From the NCBI RefSeq assembly GCF_000264945.2, contig NZ_CP013070.1:496001-560000 (forward strand): DNA of 64,000 bases, given 5' to 3'. The notes under the pieces were generated by a model. The model ran no database searches, was not told the DNA's origin, and worked only from the letters and a program-made list of their open reading frames with translations. The position numbers and the translations under genes are program-made. This document shows, in pieces, positions 18,772 through 26,896 of this stretch. Each line of letters begins with the position of its first letter. The stretch's first letter is position 1. Origin of the DNA: Sphingobium indicum B90A (lineage in GTDB: Bacteria; Pseudomonadota; Alphaproteobacteria; Sphingomonadales; Sphingomonadaceae).

Positions 18772-19644
18772 TCACTTTTTGGGCCGATAGACCTGATCTT
18801 CGGTCGGAAAGTGCCGGTTCCGGACATCCGCCGCATATTGGGCGGCGGCGTTGCCGATGGTTTCCGCGATATTTTCGTAGCGTTTCACGAAACGGGGCAC
18901 CCGTTCGAACATGCCCAGCATGTCCTCCGCCACCAAGACCTGCCCGTCGCAATGGGCCGATGCGCCGATGCCGATCACCGGCACGTCGACGCTGTCGGTG
19001 ACGGTGACGGCGATCTCCTCCATCACCCCCTCCAGCACCATGCCGAAGGCGCCCGCCTGCGCCACGGCGCGGGCGTCGGAGACGATCTTGTCATGCTCCT
19101 CCCGGCTCTTGCCGCGCGCGCCATAGCCGCCCAGCGCGTTCACCGCCTGCGGGGTGAGGCCGATATGCGCCATCACGGGAATGCCGCGCTGGCTGAGGAA
19201 GGCGATGGTTTCGGCCATCGCCGCGCCGCCCTCCAGCTTCACGCCCGCGCAGCCGGTTTCGGCCATGACGCGGCTGGCGCTGGCGAAGGCCTGTTGCGGG
19301 GAGGCTTCGTAGCTGCCGAAGGGCATGTCGACCAGCACGACGCTGTGATAGCTGCCCCGCACCACGGCCGCGCCATGGGCGATCATCATGTCCAGCGTGA
19401 CGGCCAGGGTGGAGGGGAGGCCGTAGATCACCTGCCCCAGCGAATCGCCCACCAGCAGCATGTCGCAATGCGGGTCGAGCAGTTGCGCCTGCCGCGCCGT
19501 ATAGGCGGTCAGCATCACCAGCGGCTGTTCCGTCCTGCCCCCGGCCTTGCGGCGCTGGATGGCGGGCACGGTCAGGCGCTTCATCGGCACGGGCGTGGGA
19601 TTGGCGCGGCTGGTCGAGGTGTCGAGCGTGAAGGTCGTGGACAT
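18772..19644 (-). CDS. panB: 3-methyl-2-oxobutanoate hydroxymethyltransferase
   Basis: This 290-residue enzyme makes ketopantoate from 2-oxoisovalerate and methylene-tetrahydrofolate, the first committed step of pantothenate and CoA synthesis. PanB motifs are clear: MLTAYTARQAQLLD, LLVGDSLGQVIYG, a metal and substrate region around LVDMPFGSY, VKLEGG, and AHIGLTPQAVNALGGYG. The N-terminus is about 20 residues longer than in E. coli. It heads the minus-strand run panB-yfgM-bamB-der, though coexpression with envelope genes may be incidental. panC is not in the window. Confidence 0.97.
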   Translation of the reverse strand: MSTTFTLDTSTSRANPTPVPMKRLTVPAIQRRKAGGRTEQPLVMLTAYTARQAQLLDPHCDMLLVGDSLGQVIYGLPSTLAVTLDMMIAHGAAVVRGSYHSVVLVDMPFGSYEASPQQAFASASRVMAETGCAGVKLEGGAAMAETIAFLSQRGIPVMAHIGLTPQAVNALGGYGARGKSREEHDKIVSDARAVAQAGAFGMVLEGVMEEIAVTVTDSVDVPVIGIGASAHCDGQVLVAEDMLGMFERVPRFVKRYENIAETIGNAAAQYAADVRNRHFPTEDQVYRPKK

Positions 19645-19700
19645 GGCTGCGCTCTACCGTAGAGCGGCGGCGGGCGCAAATCGGGCGATATGTTGGAAGT

Positions 19701-19791
19701 GACGTGCTCCTGCGCAGGCAGGAGCCCAGTCCCGTCCTTAGTGGATCATCGCACCGTCCGAACTGGGCTCCTGCCTGCGCAGGAGCACGTC
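19701..19791. repeat. Palindromic intergenic repeat, family A, second copy
   Basis: Arms of about 30 bp at 19701-19731 and 19761-19791 are reverse complements (GACGTGCTCCTGCGCAGGCA and onward) around a 29-base loop. The arm sequence matches the copy at 16552-16617 except for a few bases. It lies between the starts and ends of panB and the TonB receptor genes. Confidence 0.85.
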
Positions 19792-19870
19792 ATCCTGACA
19801 TCGAACCCGAAAAATACGGGGAGCGACAGGGCCGTGCCGCTCCCCGCAGGGGTGAACCTCTTTCAAAAGG

Positions 19871-22354
19871 TCAGAAGGAGAATTTGATCGTTCCGCCCCA
19901 GGTCTGCGGGTCGCCGGGCTGGCCGGCGATCAGGCCGGTATTGCCCGGCGCGACCTGGAGATTTTCGATATAGTTCACGTCGAAGGCGTTGCGGACCCAG
20001 CCGAAGATGTCGAACCCTTCGCCCCGGAAACCGGCGCGGAAGTTGGTCAGCGCATAGCCCTTAACCTCCGTGTAGATGGACGGCGAGGCGTTGGAATTCC
20101 AGTGCGAGCGGTAATTGCCGTCGACGCCCAGATAGAGCTGGCCATCCTTGTCCAGCAGCGTGACCGGAATGTTATATTCCGCGCCGTAGGAGAAGGCCCA
20201 TTTCGACACGCCGGGCAGGCGGTCGCCGGAGATGTCGCATGCCCGCGGGCTGAGGGTGTTGGGAACACCCGCATTGGAATAATCGGCGGGCTGATTGGCC
20301 GGCTGCAACGTGCCCCCGGACAGTTCGGGCGGGCAGGGGGCATTGGTGAACTTCTTGTACTTGGCGTCGGTGTAAGCGCCGTTCGCATAGGCGGTGAAGC
20401 GATCGCTGACGACGACCTTGAAGTCCGCCTCTATGCCCTGCGACCGCACCTTTTCCGCATTGGCGAGGTAGCCGCGCACCGTGCCGAACTGGCCGCCATT
20501 CACCGTCGCCTGGAAATTCTTGATCTCCGTGCGGAAGGCGGTGAGGTTGAAGGTGGCGCGGCGGTTCCAGAATTGGGTCTTGAGGCCGATTTCATAGTGG
20601 TTGACTGACTCAGGCTTCACCGTGCCCGCATCGAAATTCACTGTATTGTCGGCGTTGAGCGGCAAGCCGTTCTGGTTGATGCCCAGCGTCTTGAAGCTCT
20701 TGGCATAGGTCGCATAGGCCAGGATGTCCTGCGCGATCTTGTAATTGACGTTGAAGTCGTAGGTGAAATTCCAGGCGCTGTCCGAAGGGGCGCTGATCTG
20801 CGGCTGGTAGACGCCGCACTGGGCCGCCAGCACCGGCGGTAGGGGGTTGCCCGGCGTCGTGACGCACGAAATGGCCTGGCCTTGGCCGTTCGTGACAATC
20901 CGCTGATAGAAGCCCGACTTCTTGTCGTAGTTCAGGCGGGCGCCGGGCTGGATGGTGAGGGCGTCGGTCACCTTCCAGCTTAGCTGGCCGAACAGCGCCG
21001 CGCTGGTGCTCTTGAGCCATTGCGTGTTGCTGGCGGTCAGCCCTTGCAGGATGCTCGGATTCCCGGCATTCGCGCCGGTCAGGCTCCAGCGGCTGGCGTC
21101 CGCGCCCTGCTGTTCGGTGCCCTGGGTGTCGATCCGCTGCTTGAAGCCGAACAGGCCGACCACGAAGTCGATCTTCTGGCTTTCGTAATTATAGCGGAAT
21201 TCCTGGCTATACTGGTCCTGCTGCGAAGGGTTCTGCGATTTGGACACGATCGACAGGCCGGTGAAGTCGCGGTCATTCTCCGGCTTCCAGTCCCAGAAGC
21301 GCCAGGCGGTGACGGAGGTCAGCGTGCCGGGGCCGACATCCCATTTGATCCGCGCCGATACGCCGCCGATCTTGTTGCCCGCGTTCAGGCTGCTGTCGAG
21401 GTCGGTCAGCCGGTCATAGGGATTGCGGCTGGGCACCGCATAGTTGCGGCCGGGGAAGGCGGGGTTGGGATTGGCGTTGATCGCCTTGACCAACTCATCA
21501 TATTGGCGCGTGATCGGCCGCTGGGTCGTGCCGACGCGCACGAACACGGTGCCGCAGCATTCCGGGTCCTGCTTGCTGTAGTCGCCCGACAAAGTGATGC
21601 TGAAATCGTCGTTGGGCTTGAACAGCAATTGGCCGCGAATGCCCAGATTGTCCTGCTCGTTGATCCAGCGCTGGCTCGTCACATTGTACAGCGTGCCCCG
21701 GCGGCTGGTCGCGGCCACCGCGATGCGGGCGGCGACGGTGTCCGACAGCGGGCCGGAAATGGCGGCCTTCGCCTGCTTGTAGTTGAGGTTGCCGACCGTC
21801 AGTTCGGCGCGCCCTTCGAAATCGAAGGTCGGCTGGTTGGTCGTGATGTTGATCGCGCCCGCCGTGGTGTTCTTGCCGTAGAGCGTGCCCTGCGGGCCGC
21901 GCAGCACTTCGACCTGGGCGACGTCCAGGAAGTCGAAGGTCGCGGCGGCGACGCGGCTGTTATAGACGTCGTCGACATAGATGCCGACGCCCTGTTCGAA
22001 CCCGTCGCTGGTCAGGCCGAAGGGAACGCCCAGGCCGCGGATGTTGACCGACGTGTTGCGCGGATTGGTGGTGTAGACCTGAAGCGTCGGCGCCAGTTGC
22101 TGGAGCTTCACGACGTTGAAATTGCCGGTCGCCTCTATGCTGTCGCCCCGGATGACGGAGATCGCCAGCGGCACTTCCTGCGCGGTTTCGGCGCGGCGGC
22201 GGGCGGTGACGATGATCACTTCGCCCCGGCCGGTGGCTTGTTCGGCGCTTTCGCTATTGTCCGCGGCGGGCTGGGGCGCGTCCTGCGCGGACGCGTTGGA
22301 CGCAATGATGGATGCGCTCGCCACGCCGGCGAGCCACAGAAAACGCGCAATCAT
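19871..22354 (-). CDS. TonB-dependent outer-membrane receptor
   Basis: This 827-residue protein has a signal peptide ending near SNASAQ (residue ~24), a plug domain with VIVTARRRAETAQEVPLAIS and LRGPQGTLYGKNTTAGAIN, and a 22-strand-type beta-barrel ending in the terminal Phe signature (TIKFSF). Such receptors take up siderophores, vitamins or, in sphingomonads, many organic substrates. ATG 22354 has a GGAAGGGGAA site just upstream; the frame is open further up but without a signal peptide. It lies downstream of yezD and an RBBP9-like hydrolase in the same direction, a grouping I associate with organosulfur uptake. The substrate itself cannot be read from sequence. Confidence 0.95.
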   Translation of the reverse strand: MIARFLWLAGVASASIIASNASAQDAPQPAADNSESAEQATGRGEVIIVTARRRAETAQEVPLAISVIRGDSIEATGNFNVVKLQQLAPTLQVYTTNPRNTSVNIRGLGVPFGLTSDGFEQGVGIYVDDVYNSRVAAATFDFLDVAQVEVLRGPQGTLYGKNTTAGAINITTNQPTFDFEGRAELTVGNLNYKQAKAAISGPLSDTVAARIAVAATSRRGTLYNVTSQRWINEQDNLGIRGQLLFKPNDDFSITLSGDYSKQDPECCGTVFVRVGTTQRPITRQYDELVKAINANPNPAFPGRNYAVPSRNPYDRLTDLDSSLNAGNKIGGVSARIKWDVGPGTLTSVTAWRFWDWKPENDRDFTGLSIVSKSQNPSQQDQYSQEFRYNYESQKIDFVVGLFGFKQRIDTQGTEQQGADASRWSLTGANAGNPSILQGLTASNTQWLKSTSAALFGQLSWKVTDALTIQPGARLNYDKKSGFYQRIVTNGQGQAISCVTTPGNPLPPVLAAQCGVYQPQISAPSDSAWNFTYDFNVNYKIAQDILAYATYAKSFKTLGINQNGLPLNADNTVNFDAGTVKPESVNHYEIGLKTQFWNRRATFNLTAFRTEIKNFQATVNGGQFGTVRGYLANAEKVRSQGIEADFKVVVSDRFTAYANGAYTDAKYKKFTNAPCPPELSGGTLQPANQPADYSNAGVPNTLSPRACDISGDRLPGVSKWAFSYGAEYNIPVTLLDKDGQLYLGVDGNYRSHWNSNASPSIYTEVKGYALTNFRAGFRGEGFDIFGWVRNAFDVNYIENLQVAPGNTGLIAGQPGDPQTWGGTIKFSF

Positions 22355-22530
22355 GGTAATTCCCCTTCCGGATGTCCGGTGAATGTTGATCGCGGCCTCT
22401 GCGGTGGTCCGCTCAAAGCCGTTGGTCTGGGAATGGAAAATGTGGCCCACCCCTTGCCACCTGTTATTCGGCCCCTTGTTGCAGGCCTTGTTCAGCAACC
22501 CTGAATCTTCCTTGCGCCCCCGCTATTGCT

Positions 22531-22722
22531 TCAGGCGGTGAGGCGCGTCTTTTCCGTCACGTCGATCTGCACGACGCGCGCGTCGTGCACGGTCAGCGTG
22601 ACGGACCCGAAACGAAGCGCCTCCAGCACGCTGCGCACCTTTTCGATGCTGGCGGCGATGTCGTGGCGCTGCCCGTCGCTGCGGCCGTTGCGGGCGAATT
22701 CAATGGATCGGTTTTCACTCAT
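22531..22722 (-). CDS. YezD-family (DUF2292) small protein
   Basis: This 63-residue protein has the DUF2292 core, a helix followed by ALRFGSVTLTVHDARVVQID and a charged end TEKTRL. YezD-like genes are found in sulfur-assimilation loci of several bacteria; the biochemical role is unknown. ATG 22722 is supported by AAGAGG 5 bases upstream. It sits between the hydrolase and the TonB receptor, all on the same strand. The promoter region carries a motif like that of the hydrolase (22752-22767). Confidence 0.85.
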   Translation of the reverse strand: MSENRSIEFARNGRSDGQRHDIAASIEKVRSVLEALRFGSVTLTVHDARVVQIDVTEKTRLTA

Positions 22723-22751
22723 AAACACCTCTTAGCCGCTCTTTATCTCAA

Positions 22752-22767
22752 CTATATTGATAGACAA
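22752..22767 (-). promoter_or_regulatory. Candidate regulator site upstream of yezD
   Basis: Read on the minus strand this is TTGTCTATCAATATAG, containing the palindrome CTAT-N4-ATAG, 30 bases before the yezD start. The hydrolase promoter carries a similar TTGTCTACCA followed by ATAG (23580-23597). Two similar sites in one locus suggest a shared regulator, but two copies is weak evidence. Confidence 0.4.
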
Positions 22768-22872
22768 AAAAGCAAATATAAGGGGCGCTCAAGTTTCTCT
22801 TGTCGCGCCCCGGAAGCATCGTGCGAAAAGTCTGTCGAAGGGCCGGTTTTCCGCGGAAACGATGCGATAACT

Positions 22873-23541
22873 TCAGCCGTTGACCTGCAGCGCCGCCCAT
22901 CGCCGCTCCTGATGCGCCAGCGGGATGGCGGGGCGTAACTGGCGCATTGCAGAGGCCTGCTCATGCGCATTGTCGATCAGTTTTTCCAGCAGCGCCTGGC
23001 CGAAGCGCCATTCGCCCAGGCCCGATTCCGCGTTGATGTGGCCGCAATAGCCGGCGTCGACGAAGCTGCTGCCCCAATTCTTGCCGATGCTGTGGGCGCG
23101 TTCGAAGAAGATATAGGGATCGTTGCGGCTCGCCACGACGATCGAGGGAAAGGGCAGTTGGGCGCGGGGCGTGGGGCCGAAGCCGCCGATCGTCTCCGGC
23201 GTTTCCATGCGGTCGCAATCGGGCGGCGCCACCAGCAGCGCGCCCGTCACCGGCCAGCCATAGGCCTGGCTCTGCAAAGCGCCCCACCATGCGACGGCCA
23301 GGCAGCCCAGGCTGTGCGCGGCCAGCACGATCGGCCCGTCCGCCGCCCGGATCGCCGCGTCCAGCCGCGTGACCCAGCTGTTGCGGTTGGGGCTGGCCCA
23401 GCTTCCCAGATCGACCCGCTCGCAATCGCCGCGCGTTTCTTCCCACAGCGTCTGCCAATGGCCCGGCCCGCTATTGTTGAGACCGGGGATGGTCAGCACG
23501 ACCGGCTGGCGCGCATCTCCCGAATGTCCGAATCGCTCCAT
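22873..23541 (-). CDS. RBBP9/YdeN-family alpha/beta-hydrolase
   Basis: This 222-residue serine hydrolase resembles RBBP9 and YdeN. It has the opening TIPGLNNSGPGHWQTLWE, a nucleophile Ser77 in AAHSLGCLA, an Asp near 141 in SRNDPY and His168 in GHINAESGLG, giving a plausible triad. It has no signal peptide, so it is cytoplasmic. The substrate is unknown; members are often linked to sulfur-starvation loci, which fits the yezD neighbour. ATG 23541 has GAGGA 7 bases upstream; a TTG at 23547 would add two residues. It is the first gene of the probable hydrolase-yezD-TonB receptor group. Confidence 0.88.
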   Translation of the reverse strand: MERFGHSGDARQPVVLTIPGLNNSGPGHWQTLWEETRGDCERVDLGSWASPNRNSWVTRLDAAIRAADGPIVLAAHSLGCLAVAWWGALQSQAYGWPVTGALLVAPPDCDRMETPETIGGFGPTPRAQLPFPSIVVASRNDPYIFFERAHSIGKNWGSSFVDAGYCGHINAESGLGEWRFGQALLEKLIDNAHEQASAMRQLRPAIPLAHQERRWAALQVNG

Positions 23542-23576
23542 GGTCAAATCCTCGTCCTATTGTCGAGGGAGAGTTA

Positions 23577-23605
23577 ATTCTATTCATCTGGTAGACAATA
23601 GGCAA
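23577..23605 (-). promoter_or_regulatory. Candidate promoter for the RBBP9-like hydrolase
   Basis: On the minus strand TTGCCT (23605-23600) and TAGAAT (23582-23577) are 17 bases apart, a good housekeeping match. The spacer holds the TTGTCTACCA motif shared with yezD. A regulator bound there would overlap RNA polymerase. Confidence 0.5.
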
Positions 23606-23714
23606 GCGACAAAATGTGTCGAAATCTGGGCAACCCGATTCATCTGGGGTTCATATAGCCGAAAGGGTCGCGGAGGCGCCGCCTTTGCGCAGCCCGGGAC
23701 CGCCGGAACGCTCC

Positions 23715-24080
23715 TCACCAGGGGTAGATCAGCCCATAATAGTGGAAGACGCTGCGGCCATAGGCGTCGTCATAATCGGGGCGCTCGTCCGGCAGGTGGC
23801 GGGGCGCCTGGTCCAATATGTCCTTGGCCAAGTCCACCACATAGCCGCCCTTTTCCGTGTCGTAGTTCAGCATCGACCAGGGCAGCGGATAATGATCGCT
23901 GCCCATGCCCAGGAAGCCGCCGAAGGACAGCACGGCATAGCGGACCTGCCCGCTGCGCTTGTCCACCATGAAGTTCGAGATGTGGCCCAGCCGCTCCCCC
24001 TGTCGGTTGTAGACGGTGGTGCCCTCGACCCGGTCGGATGCGATCAGGTCGCCATGATTTTCCCTCGCCATGTCAGACAT
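23715..24080 (-). CDS. PRC-barrel domain protein
   Basis: This 121-residue protein has a PRC-barrel core (residues ~10-80) with VEGTTVYNRQGERLGHISNFM and RYAVLSFGGFLGMGSDHYPLPW, typical of small stress-related PRC proteins. The C-terminus is acidic and aromatic (DYDDAYGRSVFHYYGLIYPW). PRC domains bind protein or RNA partners; no enzyme activity is known for this type. ATG 24080 follows AGGAGAG. It is divergent from osmC with 89 bases between, so the pair may share stress regulation, although no operator is obvious. Confidence 0.85.
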   Translation of the reverse strand: MSDMARENHGDLIASDRVEGTTVYNRQGERLGHISNFMVDKRSGQVRYAVLSFGGFLGMGSDHYPLPWSMLNYDTEKGGYVVDLAKDILDQAPRHLPDERPDYDDAYGRSVFHYYGLIYPW

Positions 24081-24169
24081 CGTCACTCTCCTGCGAAAAA
24101 ATCGCGTTATGATGATGAACCATGGGGAACCGGCCGGGTTCCCCACGGCAGGCGAACAGGAGGACGGTC

Positions 24170-24601
24170 ATGAAGATCAATCGCAGCGGATCGGCGGTAT
24201 GGAGCGGCGGCCTGAAGGACGGCAAGGGCGCGATCTCCACCCAGAGCGGCGCGCTGGACGCGCATCCCTATGGTTTTGCGACGCGCTTCGAAGGGGTGCC
24301 GGGCAGCAATCCCGAAGAACTGATCGCGGCCGCCCATGCATCCTGCTTCACCATGGCGCTGTCCCTGATTCTTGGCGAAGCGGGGCTGACGGCGGAGAAG
24401 ATGGAGACGAACGCCGTCGTGACGCTGGAACAGCAGGAGGGCGGCTTTGCCATCACGGCGAGCAGGCTGAGCCTGAAGGCGACCATCCCCGGCGCGGACG
24501 AGGCCCGTTTCCAGGAACTGGCGGCCAAGGCGAAGGCCAATTGCCCGGTGTCGAAGCTGCTGAACGCGGAGATCAGCCTGGACGCGGAACTGCTAGGCTG
24601 A
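24170..24601 (+). CDS. OsmC-family peroxiredoxin-like protein
   Basis: This 143-residue protein belongs to the OsmC/Ohr family, thiol peroxidases that reduce organic hydroperoxides. The two redox cysteines are present: Cys59 in AAAHASCFTMAL and Cys125 in KANCPVSKLL. The start MKINRSGSAVWSGGLKDGKG matches OsmC rather than Ohr. AGGAGG lies 5 bases before ATG 24170. Its 3' end overlaps the converging EamA gene by 9 bases. It is divergent from the PRC-barrel gene. Confidence 0.92.
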   Translation: MKINRSGSAVWSGGLKDGKGAISTQSGALDAHPYGFATRFEGVPGSNPEELIAAAHASCFTMALSLILGEAGLTAEKMETNAVVTLEQQEGGFAITASRLSLKATIPGADEARFQELAAKAKANCPVSKLLNAEISLDAELLG

Positions 24602-25498
24602 AGGCGGGGGCGGGGCGCGGACATGTTCGCGCCAAGCGATGTACAGGCCGCTCCCGACGATCAGCGCCGCGCCGATCCAGGTCGTCGCCATCGGCCAATT
24701 GCCCCAGATCGCCCAGCCGAGCAGCGTGGTCCAGACGATGGAGCTGTAGTCCATCGGCAGCACCACGGAAACGGGCGCCCGGCGCAGGGCGGCGGTCATG
24801 CAGATCTGCGCGATGCCGCCCGACAGGCCGATCAGCAGCAGCAGGCCCCATGTCGCGGCGTCATGGGCCTGCCCGTGGAACAGCATCGCCGCGCCCAGCG
24901 GCGGCAGGGAGAGGAGGGTGAACCAGAAGACGATCACCCCGGCGCTTTCCGTGCGGCCCAGTTCGCGCAGGACCAGGCTGACGCAGGCGGTGACGAAGGC
25001 GGCGGACAGCGCGACCGCGACGCCGACGGCGGGGAAATGCCCCGCATCCGGCCGGACCATCACGATCACGCCCAGAAAGCCGATGAGCACCGCGGTCCAC
25101 CTGTGGATGCCGGTCGCCTCCCGCAGGATGAGCGCGGACAACAGGGTGCCGAAGATGGGCATGGTGAAACCGATGGTCACCGCCTCCGCCGGCAGCAGCA
25201 GGATGTAGGACAGGAAATTGAGCAGCATGCCGGTCATGCCGATGACCATGCGGGTGGCGTGGACGCCGATGCGCCGGGTGCGGATCGATCCCGCGCCGGT
25301 CGTGGTCGCGATCCAGGCGAACACCACCGGCAGCGCCAGCGCCTGGCGGTAGAACAGCGATTCGACCACATGGACCCCGCGCGCATCGGCCAGCCGGACC
25401 GTCACGAACATGACCGACAGGCAGATCACCGCGACCAGCCGCAGGCCGATGGCGGCGAGCGGACGATGCGGGTTGTTGGATGGGGATGGGGGCGGCAT
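24593..25498 (-). CDS. EamA-family (DMT) transporter
   Basis: This 301-residue inner-membrane protein has about ten hydrophobic helices in two EamA repeats, the layout of drug/metabolite exporters such as RhtA or S-adenosylmethionine carriers. Characteristic segments are EAVTIGFTMPIFGTLLSALILRE in the first repeat (residues ~105-127) and VVLPMDYSSIVWTTLLGWAIW in the second. A SAM carrier function is possible because this subgroup often carries that label, but the sequence does not decide it. The gene stands alone and ends opposite osmC. Upstream of it lies a 500-base repeat-rich gap. Confidence 0.88.
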   Translation of the reverse strand: MPPPSPSNNPHRPLAAIGLRLVAVICLSVMFVTVRLADARGVHVVESLFYRQALALPVVFAWIATTTGAGSIRTRRIGVHATRMVIGMTGMLLNFLSYILLLPAEAVTIGFTMPIFGTLLSALILREATGIHRWTAVLIGFLGVIVMVRPDAGHFPAVGVAVALSAAFVTACVSLVLRELGRTESAGVIVFWFTLLSLPPLGAAMLFHGQAHDAATWGLLLLIGLSGGIAQICMTAALRRAPVSVVLPMDYSSIVWTTLLGWAIWGNWPMATTWIGAALIVGSGLYIAWREHVRAPPPPSA

Positions 25499-25600
25499 GC
25501 AACCGCCTTAGCCCCGCTGCGCGATGACGCAACCGTCCAAGGGGGATGGGCGGGTCCGGGTGGGCGCGACCCCGGACTTGATCCGGGGGAGCTTCCGGCT

Positions 25601-25705
25601 CTGTTTGGAAATGCGCCTTTCGGCGCACCGCATCATATGGGTGGCCGGGTGGGGGAGAGGGCTGGTGCCGCCTCGAAATGCGATCTTCCGCGCGTTTCCA
25701 AACAG
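25601..25705. repeat. MITE-like element with 16-bp terminal inverted repeats
   Basis: CTGTTTGGAAATGCGC at 25601-25616 is the reverse complement of GCGCGTTTCCAAACAG at 25690-25705 with one mismatch. The 105-bp unit has no ORF. Its centre (GGGTGGCCGGGTG...GTGCCGCCTC) matches the sequence at 56737-56773. It lies in the 522-base gap 25499-26020 between the EamA gene and the secreted hypothetical. Confidence 0.7.
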
Positions 25706-25710
25706 ACTCT

Positions 25711-25786
25711 TAGCCGTTGCAAAACAACGCTGATGTCGCGCCGGCCCACCCCCTAGCCCCCTCCCGCCTGCCGGAGGGGGAATGAC
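25711..25786. repeat. Dispersed repeat, family E
   Basis: The segment reads TAGCCGTTGCAAAACAACGC, then TGATGTCGCGCCGGCCCACC and CCCTAGCCCC, and ends in a C/G-rich hairpin. It matches 45892-45940 almost base for base, and more loosely 58141-58200. Just upstream (25566-25589) is half of a family C repeat. The following bases to 26020 are AT-rich and hold the promoter side of the next gene. Confidence 0.75.
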
Positions 25787-25794
25787 GGCTCTCC

Positions 25795-25833
25795 ACCCAA
25801 AATCGGTTGTCCAAACCCAAAATCGGTTGTCCA
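25795..25833. repeat. Tandem duplication of a 20-bp unit
   Basis: ACCCAAAATCGGTTGTCCA occurs at 25795-25813 and again at 25815-25833, a period of 20 bases. Part of this unit (ACCCAAATCGGTC) also appears near 51901. No function seen. Confidence 0.7.
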
Positions 25834-26020
25834 AGCCGCCCGCCATGAAATACCGAACGGAAAATACCCATTTGATCGCCGGAGATCGATGAAAGGACGC
25901 AATTCCGCCATGCTTCCGGATGCGTCATTAATGTCACTGTCAACAAATAATTAATGGCATTTTTATGGCAAAATGTTAATGTTGTATTTGCGGGGTCCAG
26001 TCGATTCTGCGAGGTCCATC

Positions 26021-26761
26021 ATGTCCAGGTTGAGGATGGCGGCGGGTGCCGCCAGTTGCTTTGTCGCGCTCTTTTTCGGCGGTGCCGCGTCTGCGGGGGA
26101 GGCACGGTGCTGGCAAGGCTATGAAATCGAAGCGGCGCGAGTCAGGGATTTACAGATCATGTTGATGCTGGGATCGCTGAAATGCCGGTCGACCAATAGC
26201 GAGATCACGGCGAAATACGATAAATTCCACGAGAAGATGGGAAATGCCGATAAATATAATAATGCGTTGAAACTGCGCTTCATGCGCGAAAACGGCATAG
26301 CTGACGGACAGCGTGCCTATGATGATTTCATAACCAGACTGGCCAATAGTCATAGCGATGGCGTCCAGACGGCGGGTTTCTGCCAGATGGCCGACACGCT
26401 GCTGAGCTTGGCGACCGACGCCGGTGCGAATGAACTGCCGATGCTGGCCCGGAATTTCTCGGAAAAACCGGCCGGGGTCGGAGATGTGTGTGAAGTGACG
26501 GCCGCTGCGGCGGCGGCTCCGGCAAGCGATCCGGTGACGCTGGCGACAACGGCGGCGGCAGTGGCGGAGACGGCAGCGCCCGTCACGCCGCAATCCGTCA
26601 CGCCGCAATCCGCTGCGGCGGCGCTGGAGGCGGCCGCGGTCGCGCTTCAGTCGGCCGCGGCGAGCCTCAAGACCCAGCCCGGTGCGGCCGGCGCGGCGAC
26701 GAACGACGCCGCGGCGGATGCGCAACCGACGCTGGTGGCGGTGGCGAAGCCCGTAAGCTGA
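26021..26761 (+). CDS. Secreted Ala-rich hypothetical protein
   Basis: I do not recognise this 246-residue protein. It has a signal peptide (residues ~1-25, ending ASAGE), a folded region (26-160) that is helical and contains cysteines near positions 29, 53, 123 and 156, and then an Ala/Thr/Pro-rich low-complexity tail (160-246) with a PQSVTPQS repeat. The even cysteine number suggests disulfides in the periplasm. ATG 26021 has GAGG 6 bases upstream. The upstream 100 bases are clearly richer in A and T than the rest of the window, and the first half of the gene uses more A/T codons than its neighbours. Confidence 0.75.
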   Translation: MSRLRMAAGAASCFVALFFGGAASAGEARCWQGYEIEAARVRDLQIMLMLGSLKCRSTNSEITAKYDKFHEKMGNADKYNNALKLRFMRENGIADGQRAYDDFITRLANSHSDGVQTAGFCQMADTLLSLATDAGANELPMLARNFSEKPAGVGDVCEVTAAAAAAPASDPVTLATTAAAVAETAAPVTPQSVTPQSAAAALEAAAVALQSAAASLKTQPGAAGAATNDAAADAQPTLVAVAKPVS

Positions 26762-26896
26762 GAGTGGGAGAGGTGCCGCGCCTTTGGGGGAGCGCGGCAT
26801 GGGGGCGATGTTCAGCCCCGGAACGCTTTTTTAGTCCCCGCCGCGTTCCCTTCGTTTCCGCTCCGGCTTGCCGGTCGACCCGTCGGCGGTGAGTGC

